In this document: piece after piece, positions 52,142 to 61,589 of the stretch | Layout: each line of letters opens with the position of its first letter | Numbering within the stretch: position 1 is the first letter of the stretch | Source: Thalassotalea_B piscium_A | Lineage (GTDB): Bacteria; Pseudomonadota; Gammaproteobacteria; Enterobacterales; Alteromonadaceae | Direction: 5' to 3' | Assembly: GCA_049347715.1 (NCBI GenBank) | Contig: CP186339.1 | Location: 2,418,001 to 2,482,000 of the forward strand | DNA: 64,000 bases | The notes under the pieces: generated by a model | The model's database searches: none | What the model was told of the DNA's origin: nothing | The model's input: only the letters and a program-made list of their open reading frames with translations | Program-made: the position numbers and the translations under genes

Positions 52142-53014
52142 ATGTATGTCATTGAGCGCATGAAACATGGACGAAATATATCCTTTACACAGTTGTCATT
52201 ATTAAAGATACCTCTTCTTTTAATTATTCTTGTAGCCACCTATATTGGCTACCTAAAATATAATGCCTATAAAATAGAACAAGAACAAACGATCGCCATT
52301 GTCTTAGCCCCCCAAATAAATGATATTTATTTTTTAGATTTTAGGTTATTAAGTCATAAATTAAGGCCTACAGAAAAATATAGAATAGCAAAAGTGGTTG
52401 ATATTACCGGTGATATTATAACGCTACTTTATGGTGATTTCCTTTATCAACACCAACGCGCTGCAATAACAAGTATTCAGTACGGTCAATTAAGAAATAA
52501 AAAATATTTTCAACCTAAACGATACAATATTCCTTTAAGTACAATACAAGAAATGCAATTAAATGGCGCTATTTACTTAGCTAAGAGACCTATTCGCAAC
52601 AAATTATATGCTAACTTCGTTAGCCCTGAAAAAGTTAAAACCTATAAAGGCCAATTTATTTATGGGAGAAATGAAAATATTAAAGGTGAAGCATTCTTAA
52701 ATGAGCGTTTTAGCGAAACTCATTTAGAAAAAGCATTTGAACTCTTCCAAGAGTCAGCAAACTTAGGTTATGTTGATGGTCAAATCAATCTAGCCAATAT
52801 GTACCTTAATGGGTTATATACCACTAAAGATCTCAAAAAATCCCTCTATTGGCTTAATCAAGCAGCTTTACAAAGTAGTAAATCAGCAATTCTTAAGTAT
52901 GGCATTATTTGTGAACAGGTTGCTGATTGCGAGCTCTACCCTTTTTATAAAGACTTAACCGATGCTGGCATAAACATAAAAGTAAGAGAATTAGATTTTA
53001 AACTTTCGCACTAA
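52142..53014 (+). CDS. Membrane-anchored protein with Sel1-like repeats
   Basis: 290 aa. One N-terminal helix (IPLLLIILVATYIGYLKY) is followed by a periplasmic region of unknown fold (about 50-190) and two Sel1-like repeats near the C-terminus (AFELFQESANLGYVDGQINL, then ANMYLNG and KKSLYWLNQAALQSS). Sel1 repeats mediate protein-protein contact. AAGGA lies about 10 nt ahead of the ATG. No partner gene can be named; the neighbours are dapE operon genes and a DUF2235 gene. Confidence 0.78.
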   Translation: MYVIERMKHGRNISFTQLSLLKIPLLLIILVATYIGYLKYNAYKIEQEQTIAIVLAPQINDIYFLDFRLLSHKLRPTEKYRIAKVVDITGDIITLLYGDFLYQHQRAAITSIQYGQLRNKKYFQPKRYNIPLSTIQEMQLNGAIYLAKRPIRNKLYANFVSPEKVKTYKGQFIYGRNENIKGEAFLNERFSETHLEKAFELFQESANLGYVDGQINLANMYLNGLYTTKDLKKSLYWLNQAALQSSKSAILKYGIICEQVADCELYPFYKDLTDAGINIKVRELDFKLSH

Positions 53015-53017
53015 CAC

Positions 53018-53048
53018 TCTTCTTTGCTATAAAAGTTATCAAAGAAGA
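53018..53048. terminator. Hairpin between convergent genes
   Basis: TCTTCTTTG / CAAAGAAGA arms of 9 bp with a 13-nt loop, between the Sel1 gene and the convergent DUF2235 gene. Confidence 0.6.
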
Positions 53049-53108
53049 ATGTTTACCAACAATTAGTTGTTATGATTACCCCCTCCCGTAGGTCTTTTTC
53101 CTAAAATA

Positions 53109-54149
53109 CTAGTCTTCTAGTTCTGGCCAGCCATTAGCTTTAATTTCATGCTCTAAATTACTGGGTCGATAACCTTTATCTGCCATGTAACGAGCCTTAA
53201 CTGAACTGTGTAGCTTCAGTTTATATTCTTGATTAGCCAGTTGTAATTTACGATAAGCTTTACGTTTAACACGATAAAAAGATTTTCTTGATTCCACAAG
53301 GGTTGCAGTAGGTTTAGGTTGTAATTGTTCAATTAAATGAGTTTCAACAGTTAATGCATGCTGTTGTGCTTCTTTAATCATCCATTGCAATGAAATATCA
53401 GATAATAGTCCATTATCATCGTCAGGCGCATAACTTCCACCAATATTACTATGAGCACCACAAAACCATACTTGTTTAATATCAACACTCGTTCGCGGTT
53501 GCCAAATGGTGGGTTCAAAATCTTTACGATGCTCATCAATAGCAAGGGCATGTCGCGCTATTTCAATATTAGACCCCATTTTGGTGTCATAAAACTCATC
53601 TTCATCTTCAAATAAACCAAGAAATGAAATAGGTATGCCCATAGCGCCAACAGTATCCCAAACCCCTACAAATTTGATTGTTTTACCTTGATGGCAGTGC
53701 TTAGCAATGAATTGCTCAGAGAGAGTACTTCTTGGTTTATATTCCTCTCCGTCATTTTTATAATGTTCAAAAGCTTGTTCAATTAAGTGAGCTTTGTCTC
53801 GTTTTAATATGCCACAGTTATTGATTAAACCGCATAATGATCTGATGGTATATGCACCACGACTAAAACCAAAAAAATACAACTCATCCCCTTCATTATA
53901 GTTTTGTACTATATAACGGTAATTGTCTTTAATGTTTTTTTGTATGCCAGCACCAGTCGCGCCGCCGACTACGGAATTATAATAAGACCCCACCCCCCAG
54001 TCATAAAAAACCTGTTGAGGAATATTATCTTTTCCAATGGGCATGATGGCACGAGCAAGTTTTAATACGTTGGTAGGAAAGTCTTTTTCTAGATCTTTTT
54101 CAGGTCGATTCCATGTGCCGTCAGCACATATAACAATACGTTTAACCAA
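53109..54149 (-). CDS. DUF2235 alpha/beta-hydrolase-like protein
   Basis: 346 aa. The DUF2235 pattern is clear: VICADGTWNRPEKD at the start, VFYDWGVGSYY, and the nucleophile elbow GFSRGAYTIRSLCGLI, with catalytic Ser in GFSRG. WFCGAHSNIGGSY carries the later Asp/His region. DUF2235 proteins include Tle1-type phospholipase effectors of type VI secretion, but solitary chromosomal forms are common. No VgrG, Hcp or immunity gene is next to it, so an effector role is not supported here. Probably an esterase or phospholipase. Confidence 0.88.
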   Translation of the reverse strand: MVKRIVICADGTWNRPEKDLEKDFPTNVLKLARAIMPIGKDNIPQQVFYDWGVGSYYNSVVGGATGAGIQKNIKDNYRYIVQNYNEGDELYFFGFSRGAYTIRSLCGLINNCGILKRDKAHLIEQAFEHYKNDGEEYKPRSTLSEQFIAKHCHQGKTIKFVGVWDTVGAMGIPISFLGLFEDEDEFYDTKMGSNIEIARHALAIDEHRKDFEPTIWQPRTSVDIKQVWFCGAHSNIGGSYAPDDDNGLLSDISLQWMIKEAQQHALTVETHLIEQLQPKPTATLVESRKSFYRVKRKAYRKLQLANQEYKLKLHSSVKARYMADKGYRPSNLEHEIKANGWPELED

Positions 54150-54246
54150 AATACAACTCCTTGTGTAGGTACCCTCATCTAATAATAGAACTTACTTTAT
54201 TAAATGCCAGCAAAGAGTATAAAAATAGTGTATCTCAGTAATAAAG

Positions 54247-54939
54247 TTAGAATGGTAATTGATTTAAACGCGAAAACTCAGCTCGCATGGCTTCCTTTTC
54301 GCCTAGCATTGCAATGGTTTTACCTGACGGACACACAAGCACTTCGTTATCCATTAAATGTCCAATATGCTGTTGCGTAAATTTATTTTGATTGGCATTA
54401 AAGATGGCAATCATGGCACTAAATACATCCACTCGCCATTCTTCTTTATATCGGCTAGCGATACTCCAAAGCGTTTCTTTAGGACCTCGTTCAAGAACAC
54501 AATCTATCACGGGTTTTTCAGCTTGAGTTGTTACTGTTGTTGCAACTGAAGATTTTTTTGGCTGCATAGCAAGAGCATCAACCTTATCTCCTACTAATTG
54601 ATTAGAAACATCAACTTGTGTTGCTTTGTTCCAACTTTGACCATCAAATTCATAAACGAATATATAGCTCTCACCAATAGCTGGACGCAAACTGGCTAAT
54701 CTCACCATAAAAGTATTAATGCGATGAGCCGCCATTTCAGTTTCAATTTTTTGCGACAACAAGGTAAATTTAAGAGGTAAATGTTGACCACTACCGACAA
54801 TATTAAGTCTTACAAATAGCGGTTCATGTGCTTCCGATTCAATTTCATGCAAGCTAACATAATCAAGTTTTGCCGATGCGGTATTGGAAACAACGCTTAT
54901 TAGCATTAAAGACAGTAATAATGAAATTCGCGTCAACAT
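54247..54939 (-). CDS. FimV-like periplasmic protein (LysM-like C-terminal region)
   Basis: 230 aa with a signal peptide (ISLLLSLMLISVVSNTASA). The first part (LDYVSLHEIESEAHEPLFVRL) is like the N-terminal domain of FimV/HubP, and the C-terminal part (ETLWSIASRYKEEWRVDVFS, then AMIAIFNANQNKFTQQHIGHL) resembles the FimV peptidoglycan-binding LysM-like motif. It is much shorter than FimV, with no transmembrane segment or TPR domain. Likely a periplasmic cell-wall-binding protein, perhaps polar. Stand-alone gene. Confidence 0.75.
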   Translation of the reverse strand: MLTRISLLLSLMLISVVSNTASAKLDYVSLHEIESEAHEPLFVRLNIVGSGQHLPLKFTLLSQKIETEMAAHRINTFMVRLASLRPAIGESYIFVYEFDGQSWNKATQVDVSNQLVGDKVDALAMQPKKSSVATTVTTQAEKPVIDCVLERGPKETLWSIASRYKEEWRVDVFSAMIAIFNANQNKFTQQHIGHLMDNEVLVCPSGKTIAMLGEKEAMRAEFSRLNQLPF

Positions 54940-55062
54940 GGTTTACCTATCAATTAGAGTCATTGGTACTAACAGTGAGTACCGGAAGTTATACAGCATG
55001 ATATTTCAAAAGTATTTAATCAAGTACTTATTAAATACTCTTAAAAATAATCATGTTTATAT

Positions 55063-55096
55063 GCCCTTTCTCATTGATCATAAACGAAGAAAGGGC
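55063..55096 (-). terminator. Hairpin downstream of speA
   Basis: GCCCTTTCT / AGAAAGGGC arms (9 bp) just after the speA stop. The loop is 16 nt and the T-run on the minus strand is poor, so it may be only a weak terminator or an mRNA-stabilising hairpin. Confidence 0.55.
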
Positions 55097-55108
55097 AATT
55101 TTCATGTT

Positions 55109-57100
55109 TTAGCTTTTTAAATAGGTATAACCTGCCAAACATTCCTCATAAAAATCGATAAGCTGTACACCTTCTCTCGGCTTTATTTTACCTCGTTGCA
55201 CTTCTTTATCGATTTCTTTTTTAATCACTTGAGCCATAATTACAGGTGTATATTGCATTGTAGACAAAACATTTTCAACCGATGACCCTTTGACGGTTTC
55301 TTCAATATAAAAATCTTTTGGATCATCATCATAGCTAAAAATATGCACTTCATTTAAACGACCAAATAAATTATGCATATCTCCCATCACATCTTGGTAA
55401 GCACCGGTTAAAAATATACCTAAAAAGTAATCTTCGTTTGCATGTAATTGATGCAACGGTATATTACTAACAACGGCATCATCACCAATAAATTTATCAA
55501 TTTTACCATCGCTGTCACAGGTAATATCAACTAAGCTACATAATTTTGTTGGCTCTTCATTTAAACGTGAAATGGGCACTATGGGTAATACTTGATCTAT
55601 CGCCCAAGAATCAGCCGCTGATTGGAAAACAGAAAAATTAGCTAAATATTGTGATGAAAGCATTGTTGATATTTCACGTAACTCTTCAGGAATAAACTCT
55701 TCTGTAGAGACTTGTTGTTCAATGCGATTCAAAATACGCCAATACATGGTTTCAACTTTAGCTAACTCATCAAGCGAGAATATCCCTAGTTTAAAGGCTT
55801 GAAATGCTTGCTCTTTTAATTGGCAAATATCGTTATATACTTCTTGTAAATTGCCTTGTTCCATATCATTTTCAATATCTCGCATATTGGTTACGATAAT
55901 ATGTTCACTTGTCGCCTTTTTAGTTGCGTACTGTGTACCACTTGGATGGATTTCACCAATAACTTTAGTAACCACACAAGAGTGATGTGCTGTCATAGCT
56001 CGACCACTTTCACTCACAATATGTGGATGTGGAACTGACTCAAGATCACAGTTCTGTTTAAACCCATAAACAATATCTGATACGTATTCTTCTAATCCGT
56101 AATTACAAGACGAGTCATTTGTTGACTGGGAACCATCATAATCAATAGCTAACCCTCCGCCAACATCAACATATTCTAAAGGCACACCCAGTTGCACTAA
56201 TTTAGAATATATTAATGATGATTCTTGTACCGCTTCTTTAACAGCACGAATATCAGTCAATTGGCTACCAATATGAAAGTGCAGTAATTTAATACTTTCT
56301 TTCATACCTTCTTTATCTAATAAAGACACAGCGTTAAGGATTTCGGCGATGCTTAAACCAAATTTGGCACGCTCACCACTGGAACTTTCCCATTTACCTC
56401 GCCCTTTAACCATCATTTTGACCCTAAGGCCTATGACCGGAGTAACACCGAGAGCTTTAGCTAATGTGATTAACTTGACTAACTCACTGAATTTTTCAAT
56501 AACGATAACAATATTTCGGTTTATTTTTAGACCTAATAAAGCTAACCGTAAATATTCTTCATCCTTATAGCCATTCAAAATGGTTAATGAATTCTGATTA
56601 GTATTATAAGCAAGCGCAGCAATTAATTCAGGTTTAGAACCAGCTTCTAAGCCATAATTGAAACGACTGCCGGCATCAACTATCTCTTCAATGACTTCAC
56701 GCATTTGATTTACTTTAACAGGAAAAACACCTAAATATTTTCCTTCATAATCAGCCTCTTCAATCTTATTTCTGAAGGTTTTGTTAAGTTGTTCAACTTG
56801 AGAACGTAAAATATCGTGAAAACGGATAACAGCAGGAAATTGAATACCACTTTCAGCCATTTCATTTATCACTTCCCGTAGGTTTATTTTAAGATCAGGC
56901 TGGTCATAACGTGGACTCACAAGAATATTGCCGCATTCGCCAATATCAAAATAGCCATTTCCCCAACGTTTAACGCGATACGCTTTTTCAGCATCTTCTA
57001 TTGTCCAAGTTGAATTAGGTACATTTGATGCCTTAATTTCATTCTCGTTACTTGGGTGATTCAATGTGTTCAAAGTTTTACTCTCTATTAAGCTAAACAA
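55109..57100 (-). CDS. speA: Biosynthetic arginine decarboxylase
   Basis: Up to 663 aa, PLP-dependent (alanine racemase-fold), converting arginine to agmatine. The PLP lysine is K129 in GVFPVKVNQ. The family segments GLEAGSKPELIAAL, HFHIGSQLTDIRAV, VDVGGGLAIDYDGS and SESGRAM are intact. The longest frame starts at TTG 57100, overlapping speB by 13 bp, but TTG 57073 (9 residues shorter) has AGAGAG at 7 nt and is the better start. It follows speB in the same operon. Confidence 0.95.
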   Translation of the reverse strand: MFSLIESKTLNTLNHPSNENEIKASNVPNSTWTIEDAEKAYRVKRWGNGYFDIGECGNILVSPRYDQPDLKINLREVINEMAESGIQFPAVIRFHDILRSQVEQLNKTFRNKIEEADYEGKYLGVFPVKVNQMREVIEEIVDAGSRFNYGLEAGSKPELIAALAYNTNQNSLTILNGYKDEEYLRLALLGLKINRNIVIVIEKFSELVKLITLAKALGVTPVIGLRVKMMVKGRGKWESSSGERAKFGLSIAEILNAVSLLDKEGMKESIKLLHFHIGSQLTDIRAVKEAVQESSLIYSKLVQLGVPLEYVDVGGGLAIDYDGSQSTNDSSCNYGLEEYVSDIVYGFKQNCDLESVPHPHIVSESGRAMTAHHSCVVTKVIGEIHPSGTQYATKKATSEHIIVTNMRDIENDMEQGNLQEVYNDICQLKEQAFQAFKLGIFSLDELAKVETMYWRILNRIEQQVSTEEFIPEELREISTMLSSQYLANFSVFQSAADSWAIDQVLPIVPISRLNEEPTKLCSLVDITCDSDGKIDKFIGDDAVVSNIPLHQLHANEDYFLGIFLTGAYQDVMGDMHNLFGRLNEVHIFSYDDDPKDFYIEETVKGSSVENVLSTMQYTPVIMAQVIKKEIDKEVQRGKIKPREGVQLIDFYEECLAGYTYLKS

Positions 57101-58071
57101 AGTATAAGTTCACGTACAACTTTTGCGGCAAAAACATCGCTGTTACCCGTGCTATCAATTTCAGGTGATAATTCAACCACATCACACCCAACAAAATTTT
57201 TCTCTTTCAATAATTTACAAAGACCAACAAAAGAGTGAAAATCTTCGCCACCTGGTTCAGGAGTCCCTGTGCCAGGAAAAAAACTTGGATCGAAATAATC
57301 CAAATCTAAAGTTAAATAAATTGGTCGATCATTTGCGATCTCATTTACAGCATCAAAAAAAGCTTTCCTTGACGTTTTAATCGTTTGATTTGTTTTCATC
57401 CACTGATATTCTTCTTTTGTACCTGAACGAATACCATATTGTATTAACTGGTGTTGATCACCGAAATGATCGACTACTCGACGAATAATAGAAGCATGAG
57501 AATAATGAAAGCCCAGATAACCGTCTCTTAAGTCAGCATGTGCATCTAAATGAATTAGCACTAAGTCTGGATATTGCTCAAGATAGGTTTTAATCGGAGC
57601 ATATGAAATCGAGTGTTCTCCCCCAAGCGTAATTATTTTTACTTTATCTTTTTCAAGATCAATATTAGAAAATAATTCGGTAAAGTCATCACTCGCATAC
57701 TGCCATTGCTGTTCTATAATGCTGTGTTGCTCAGCTTCATTACTTTGACTTAACCCACTAAACTCTGGGCGAATTTTTAAATTACCCAAGTCATAAAAAA
57801 CAACGTCACTTAAGTCAGCATTTAAATATGGCGAGAACGTTTCTATACCATCGGCTACTGCTCTCAAAGCATTAGGACCCGCTTTAGTTCCCTTTCGAAA
57901 ACAAGCAGTACCATCATATTCAAAGCCAATAATGTGAATACAATTAGCATAAATACCATCAGCATTTTTTGATAATTGAAAAGGTACTTCAACACTATCT
58001 AACTCAACCATTAATTGTTTTATCTTAGCCACGCGACTTGACCTATTATATACGTGAAAAACTTCGCGCAA
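57088..58071 (-). CDS. speB: Agmatinase
   Basis: Ureohydrolase converting agmatine to putrescine and urea. 327 aa by the longest frame (TTG 58071); the GTG at 58032, with AGGTC upstream, gives 314 aa and looks more likely, since a TATAAT-like sequence lies inside the extra codons. Mn ligands of the arginase fold are present: GGEHSISY, HLDAHADLRDG and LDLDYFDPSF. Overlaps speA at its 3' end, forming the leftward half of a divergent polyamine locus. Confidence 0.94.
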   Translation of the reverse strand: MREVFHVYNRSSRVAKIKQLMVELDSVEVPFQLSKNADGIYANCIHIIGFEYDGTACFRKGTKAGPNALRAVADGIETFSPYLNADLSDVVFYDLGNLKIRPEFSGLSQSNEAEQHSIIEQQWQYASDDFTELFSNIDLEKDKVKIITLGGEHSISYAPIKTYLEQYPDLVLIHLDAHADLRDGYLGFHYSHASIIRRVVDHFGDQHQLIQYGIRSGTKEEYQWMKTNQTIKTSRKAFFDAVNEIANDRPIYLTLDLDYFDPSFFPGTGTPEPGGEDFHSFVGLCKLLKEKNFVGCDVVELSPEIDSTGNSDVFAAKVVRELILCLA

Positions 58072-58280
58072 TTATGCAAAAAAAATAAACAATGTATATA
58101 AATATTTTTATTTTTATGCGTTTTTTTTATGGTCTTCTCAATCAAAAAAATTGATGAATAAAAAATTAATTATAAATACGTTTGTTAACGATTGAATAAC
58201 ATACTAAAATTCACGCCACATTCGATTTACGTTTAATCAGCAAAACAACAATGCTGACAATAGTTTAAGAGGGTTATTCA
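58072..58280. other. Divergent control region of the polyamine locus
   Basis: 209 bp between speB and speD starts, very AT-rich. A hairpin (TCAGCA / TGCTGA, 9-nt loop) is at 58237-58257, just ahead of speD. No known riboswitch or operator is recognisable. Confidence 0.35.
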
Positions 58281-59243
58281 TTGTTTTTTGAAGGTGCCGA
58301 GAAAAAAGCAGAAATACAAACCGATATCAGTCAAATATCGTTATTAAAAGATATACCTGATGACTTTTGGCAAACACTTGTCACTTGTTGTAATGCCCGG
58401 ATACTTTCCTCGATAAGTAACACGCACAGCAAAGCTTTTTTATTGTCTGAATCAAGCTTATTTGTATGGGAAGATAGATTACTCATTTTAACTTGTGGTG
58501 AAACGCAATTAGTTAATTCAATTGAATACTTTATTCAAAATATAGGTAAAGAAAAAATAAAACAACTTACCTATCAACGTAAAAATGAATATTATTCACA
58601 TGCTCAGCCTAGCTGTTTTGGCGATGACATGAAGCAACTATCCAAGTATATTAAAGGTAGTGCATACCGCTTTGGTGAACTTGATGGCCATCATAACTAT
58701 TTATTCCATTTCGACAAAAACTTCAAAGCCATACCTGAAGATAAAACCTATGAATTTCTTGCCTATCAAATTAGTAAAACTGCATCTGACTTTTTAACCA
58801 CAAGAAATTTAACTGCAAAAAACATCAGACATTTTCTTTCGCTAGATGAACTCTTAACAGGTTTTATTATTGATGATTATGTGTTTGAACCATACGGATA
58901 TTCTCTTAATGCAATTAAAGAAGACAAATATTTAACTATCCATATTACGCCTCAAGCTGATAGTAGTTATATTAGTTTCGAATCAAATATTGATTTAATT
59001 GTTATTGCACCACTATTTATTGAATCGTTAAAACCCTTATCATTTGATATTTTAAGTTTTAACGAGCATAACTTTGCGAAAAAAACCGCATCATTTAAAC
59101 AAGCCAATTACGTGAGTAAATCGTTAGTCGAGGAGACATTACCTAATGGATACCATGTAAACTTTGCTAATTTCATTCTTCCACAACTTGCATTTACTCA
59201 ACCAACTCAACTGGATATTCAAGGGGAAAATCATGCACTCTGA
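58281..59243 (+). CDS. speD: S-adenosylmethionine decarboxylase proenzyme, eukaryotic-like class
   Basis: 320 aa, pyruvoyl enzyme that makes decarboxylated SAM for spermidine. Motifs match the animal/plant AdoMetDC class, not the short bacterial SpeD: FFEGAEKK at the start, the self-cleavage site LSESS (E57-S58; S58 becomes pyruvate), LTCGET (C72), and GYSLN with IHITPQ for the Ser/His of processing. The Cys that precedes the GYS motif in human AdoMetDC is Tyr here (FEPYGYSLN). The start is a TTG at 58281. Overlaps speE by 11 bp. Confidence 0.92.
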   Translation: MFFEGAEKKAEIQTDISQISLLKDIPDDFWQTLVTCCNARILSSISNTHSKAFLLSESSLFVWEDRLLILTCGETQLVNSIEYFIQNIGKEKIKQLTYQRKNEYYSHAQPSCFGDDMKQLSKYIKGSAYRFGELDGHHNYLFHFDKNFKAIPEDKTYEFLAYQISKTASDFLTTRNLTAKNIRHFLSLDELLTGFIIDDYVFEPYGYSLNAIKEDKYLTIHITPQADSSYISFESNIDLIVIAPLFIESLKPLSFDILSFNEHNFAKKTASFKQANYVSKSLVEETLPNGYHVNFANFILPQLAFTQPTQLDIQGENHAL

Positions 59244-60102
59244 TTTATGGGTTGAAGAAAAATTTCAAGATTATTTGGGAATACGTTTTAAGGTTGAGAA
59301 AATTTTATTTTCAGGTAAAAGTGAATTTCAAACCGTTGATATTGTCGAGACAAAAGGTCACGGAAAAATGTTGCTTAATGATGGTTTAATTATGGTAACT
59401 GAAAGGGATGAATTTGCGTATCACGACATGATCACTCACTTGCCCTTGTTTACCCATCCTTCACCTAAAAACGTACTTATCATTGGCGGTGGCGATGGTG
59501 GTACTGCACGAGAAGTTATAAGGCATATTAACGTAGAAAAATGCACTATGGTTGAAATAGACGCCATGGTTGTTGATGCCTGTAAACAGTACATACCGCA
59601 GACAGCTTCCTCATTAGATAATCCTAAAGTGAACTTAGTTATTGGTGATGGCGTTAAATTCGTTAACGAAACGGAAGAAAAATTTGATGTTATTATTATT
59701 GATAGCACAGATCCGATCGGCCCAGCACAACCTTTATTTGGCGAAGCCTTTTATCAAGATGTTTATAACTGCTTAACGGATGATGGCATAGTAGTCTCTC
59801 AAGGAGAATCTTCTTGGTATGCTATGGATATTCAAAAATCGTTACTGACTGTACTTAATCGTGTATTTCCTCAATGTTTTTTGTATAATTTCAGTAATTT
59901 GACATATCCGGGTGGTTTGTGGTGTTTTACCTTTGCTTCAAAAAAATATCACCCTGTTAAGGATTTTAACCGACAAAGGGTTGAAGATAGTAAATTATCC
60001 TTTAACTACTACAATGCCGATCTACATGAGGCAGCCTTTGCTTTACCGAGCTTTGCATTAAATGAATTAAAAGGCTTAATAAACAATCATAGTGTAACAT
60101 AA
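59233..60102 (+). CDS. speE: Spermidine synthase
   Basis: 289 aa from the ATG at 59233, which has AAGGGG 7 nt upstream; an in-frame extension to 59164 runs through speD and is rejected. Rossmann-type aminopropyltransferase: IIGGGDGGTAREV motif I, MVEIDAMVV for the substrate, and IIDSTDPIGPAQPLF with the catalytic Asp. Transfers aminopropyl from decarboxylated SAM to putrescine made by SpeA/SpeB. Coupled to speD by overlap, as is usual. Confidence 0.96.
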   Translation: MHSDLWVEEKFQDYLGIRFKVEKILFSGKSEFQTVDIVETKGHGKMLLNDGLIMVTERDEFAYHDMITHLPLFTHPSPKNVLIIGGGDGGTAREVIRHINVEKCTMVEIDAMVVDACKQYIPQTASSLDNPKVNLVIGDGVKFVNETEEKFDVIIIDSTDPIGPAQPLFGEAFYQDVYNCLTDDGIVVSQGESSWYAMDIQKSLLTVLNRVFPQCFLYNFSNLTYPGGLWCFTFASKKYHPVKDFNRQRVEDSKLSFNYYNADLHEAAFALPSFALNELKGLINNHSVT

Positions 60103-60172
60103 CCCGTCTGCGATCAGCATCACAGGCAGTGTACAATTAAAGTGTGTTATCAATACAAATAAGAAGTTAAAT

Positions 60173-60748
60173 ATGAAGAAACGTATAGTAATAACTGGTG
60201 GTCCTGGTGGCGGGAAAACGACAGCACTTGATCTTATTCGTCGAGAGTTTGCTGGCAAGATCGCCTCTGTTCCAGAATCGGCAACAATGATCTTTAGTGG
60301 CGGCATTGAGCGTAGTAAAGATGTTAGTGTACTTAAGGCGCAACAAACGGCCATATATAACTTACAAAAGAATCTAGAAGATATTCAGCGCGCCTGTTAT
60401 CCTGAATGCTTAATCTTATGCGATAGAGGTACTCTTGATGGTCTGGCCTACTGGCCTGATACCCATGAGAACTTTTTTACGCAAATGAATACTAGCCTTG
60501 AGCAAGAATTAGCTCGCTATGATGCCGTGATATTTTTTGAAACAGCGGCTCGTTCTGGTGAAAGTATTAGAAGTAATAATCCAATTAGAAATGAATCAGA
60601 AGAAGCTGCAGTTAAACTAGATACTAAATTAAACGAGATTTGGTCAAAACATCCAAATTTTAATCTCGTAGAGAGTTCAGAATCCTTTATTCATAAGGTA
60701 ATGTTTGGCATAATGACCATCGAAAATGTGATCGGGCAATATAGATAA
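60173..60748 (+). CDS. P-loop NTPase of the AAA_28 type
   Basis: 191 aa, cytoplasmic. Walker A is GGPGGGKTT (K15), and LILCDRGTLDGLAYW is the kinase-like second motif. An Arg-rich lid follows. This matches the AAA_28 group, related to NadR- and Ttd14-like nucleotide kinases, whose substrate is often unknown. It begins 70 bp after speE and may share its transcript, though a link to polyamines is only context. AAGAAG ribosome binding site upstream. Confidence 0.82.
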   Translation: MKKRIVITGGPGGGKTTALDLIRREFAGKIASVPESATMIFSGGIERSKDVSVLKAQQTAIYNLQKNLEDIQRACYPECLILCDRGTLDGLAYWPDTHENFFTQMNTSLEQELARYDAVIFFETAARSGESIRSNNPIRNESEEAAVKLDTKLNEIWSKHPNFNLVESSESFIHKVMFGIMTIENVIGQYR

Positions 60749-60892
60749 ACAATTTTACATTTAAAAACTGAAGTATAAGGTTGAAAAACTGTAAATTTTA
60801 TACTTTTTTACATTATTTTTTTATTTAACCAATTTTTTCTTTGTTATTACGTAGATTTTCGTACATAGTAAGGAAAACTATGAGGAAGTACC

Positions 60893-61294
60893 ATGAGTAG
60901 AAAAAGAAAATCACTAGAAAATAACGATGCTGATGTCGACATGACTCCAATGTTAGATATCGTATTTATATTGTTAATATTTTTTATTGTAACAACGTCG
61001 TTTGTCAAAGAAGAAGGTTTATTAATTAACAAACCTAAAGCGAATAAAGCACCGAGTGCAGCTACACCGACAATACTTGTTAAAATTTCAGAAAGCGGTC
61101 TTATTAGCTTTAATAATAAAATTGTAGATATTGAACGTTTACCAGCTCGCATTGAAAGTTTTCTTGCAGAAAATCAAACAACTAGTGCTGTGGTTATAGC
61201 TGACTACAAAACAACACATAATGATGTTGTACATGTTATCGATCAAATTAAGCAATTCCCGCAATTAACTGTTTCAATCGGTAAAGCACAATAA
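60893..61294 (+). CDS. ExbD/TolR-family biopolymer transport protein, orphan
   Basis: 133 aa. The N-terminal cytoplasmic part leads into one helix (MLDIVFILLIFFIVTTSFV) with the conserved Asp of the proton channel (DMTPMLD), followed by a periplasmic domain. That is the ExbD/TolR fold at full length. No ExbB/TolQ gene is adjacent, and the upstream TonB-domain protein at 15228 lacks a TonB anchor. Paralogues elsewhere probably supply the partner. Own ribosome binding site (AGGAAG). Confidence 0.9.
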   Translation: MSRKRKSLENNDADVDMTPMLDIVFILLIFFIVTTSFVKEEGLLINKPKANKAPSAATPTILVKISESGLISFNNKIVDIERLPARIESFLAENQTTSAVVIADYKTTHNDVVHVIDQIKQFPQLTVSIGKAQ

Positions 61295-61339
61295 ACATAT
61301 AATTTGTTCGCTAATAAGATAACTTAGCGCTCAAATTCG

Positions 61340-61370
61340 ACTTGTTACTAATGTTACATTAGTAACAAGT
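61340..61370. terminator. Terminator-like hairpin after the exbD-like gene
   Basis: Perfect inverted repeat with 14-bp arms (61340-61353 and 61357-61370) and a 3-nt loop, 45 bp beyond the stop. No strong T-run on the plus strand. Confidence 0.75.
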
Positions 61371-61589
61371 TCCCTTAAAACCTCCCAATAAATATTATTC
61401 TTATGCAAAACTCACATTAGTTTTGTCTTTTCATCATTTTAAAATGACTATCAGACTCGACATTGTAGACATTTATTTCTAGTTAAATTTTCTATATATC
61501 ATAACTAAATCCTAAAAATTAAATATAACTAGCTTTAGGTCAACATTTAAAATAATTTTAAGTCGCCAAACGATTGGATTACTCACCTG
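61371..61589. other. Gene-free stretch before the repeat array
   Basis: About 220 bp, AT-rich, with no open reading frame and no clear structure; it leads into the first degenerate repeat unit. Confidence 0.5.

Noticed and set aside
53109..54149. Type VI secretion effector-immunity locus
   Set aside because: No secretion or immunity gene nearby.
59164..59232. N-terminal extension of SpeE
   Set aside because: It overlaps speD; the ATG at 59233 has a good ribosome binding site and gives normal length.
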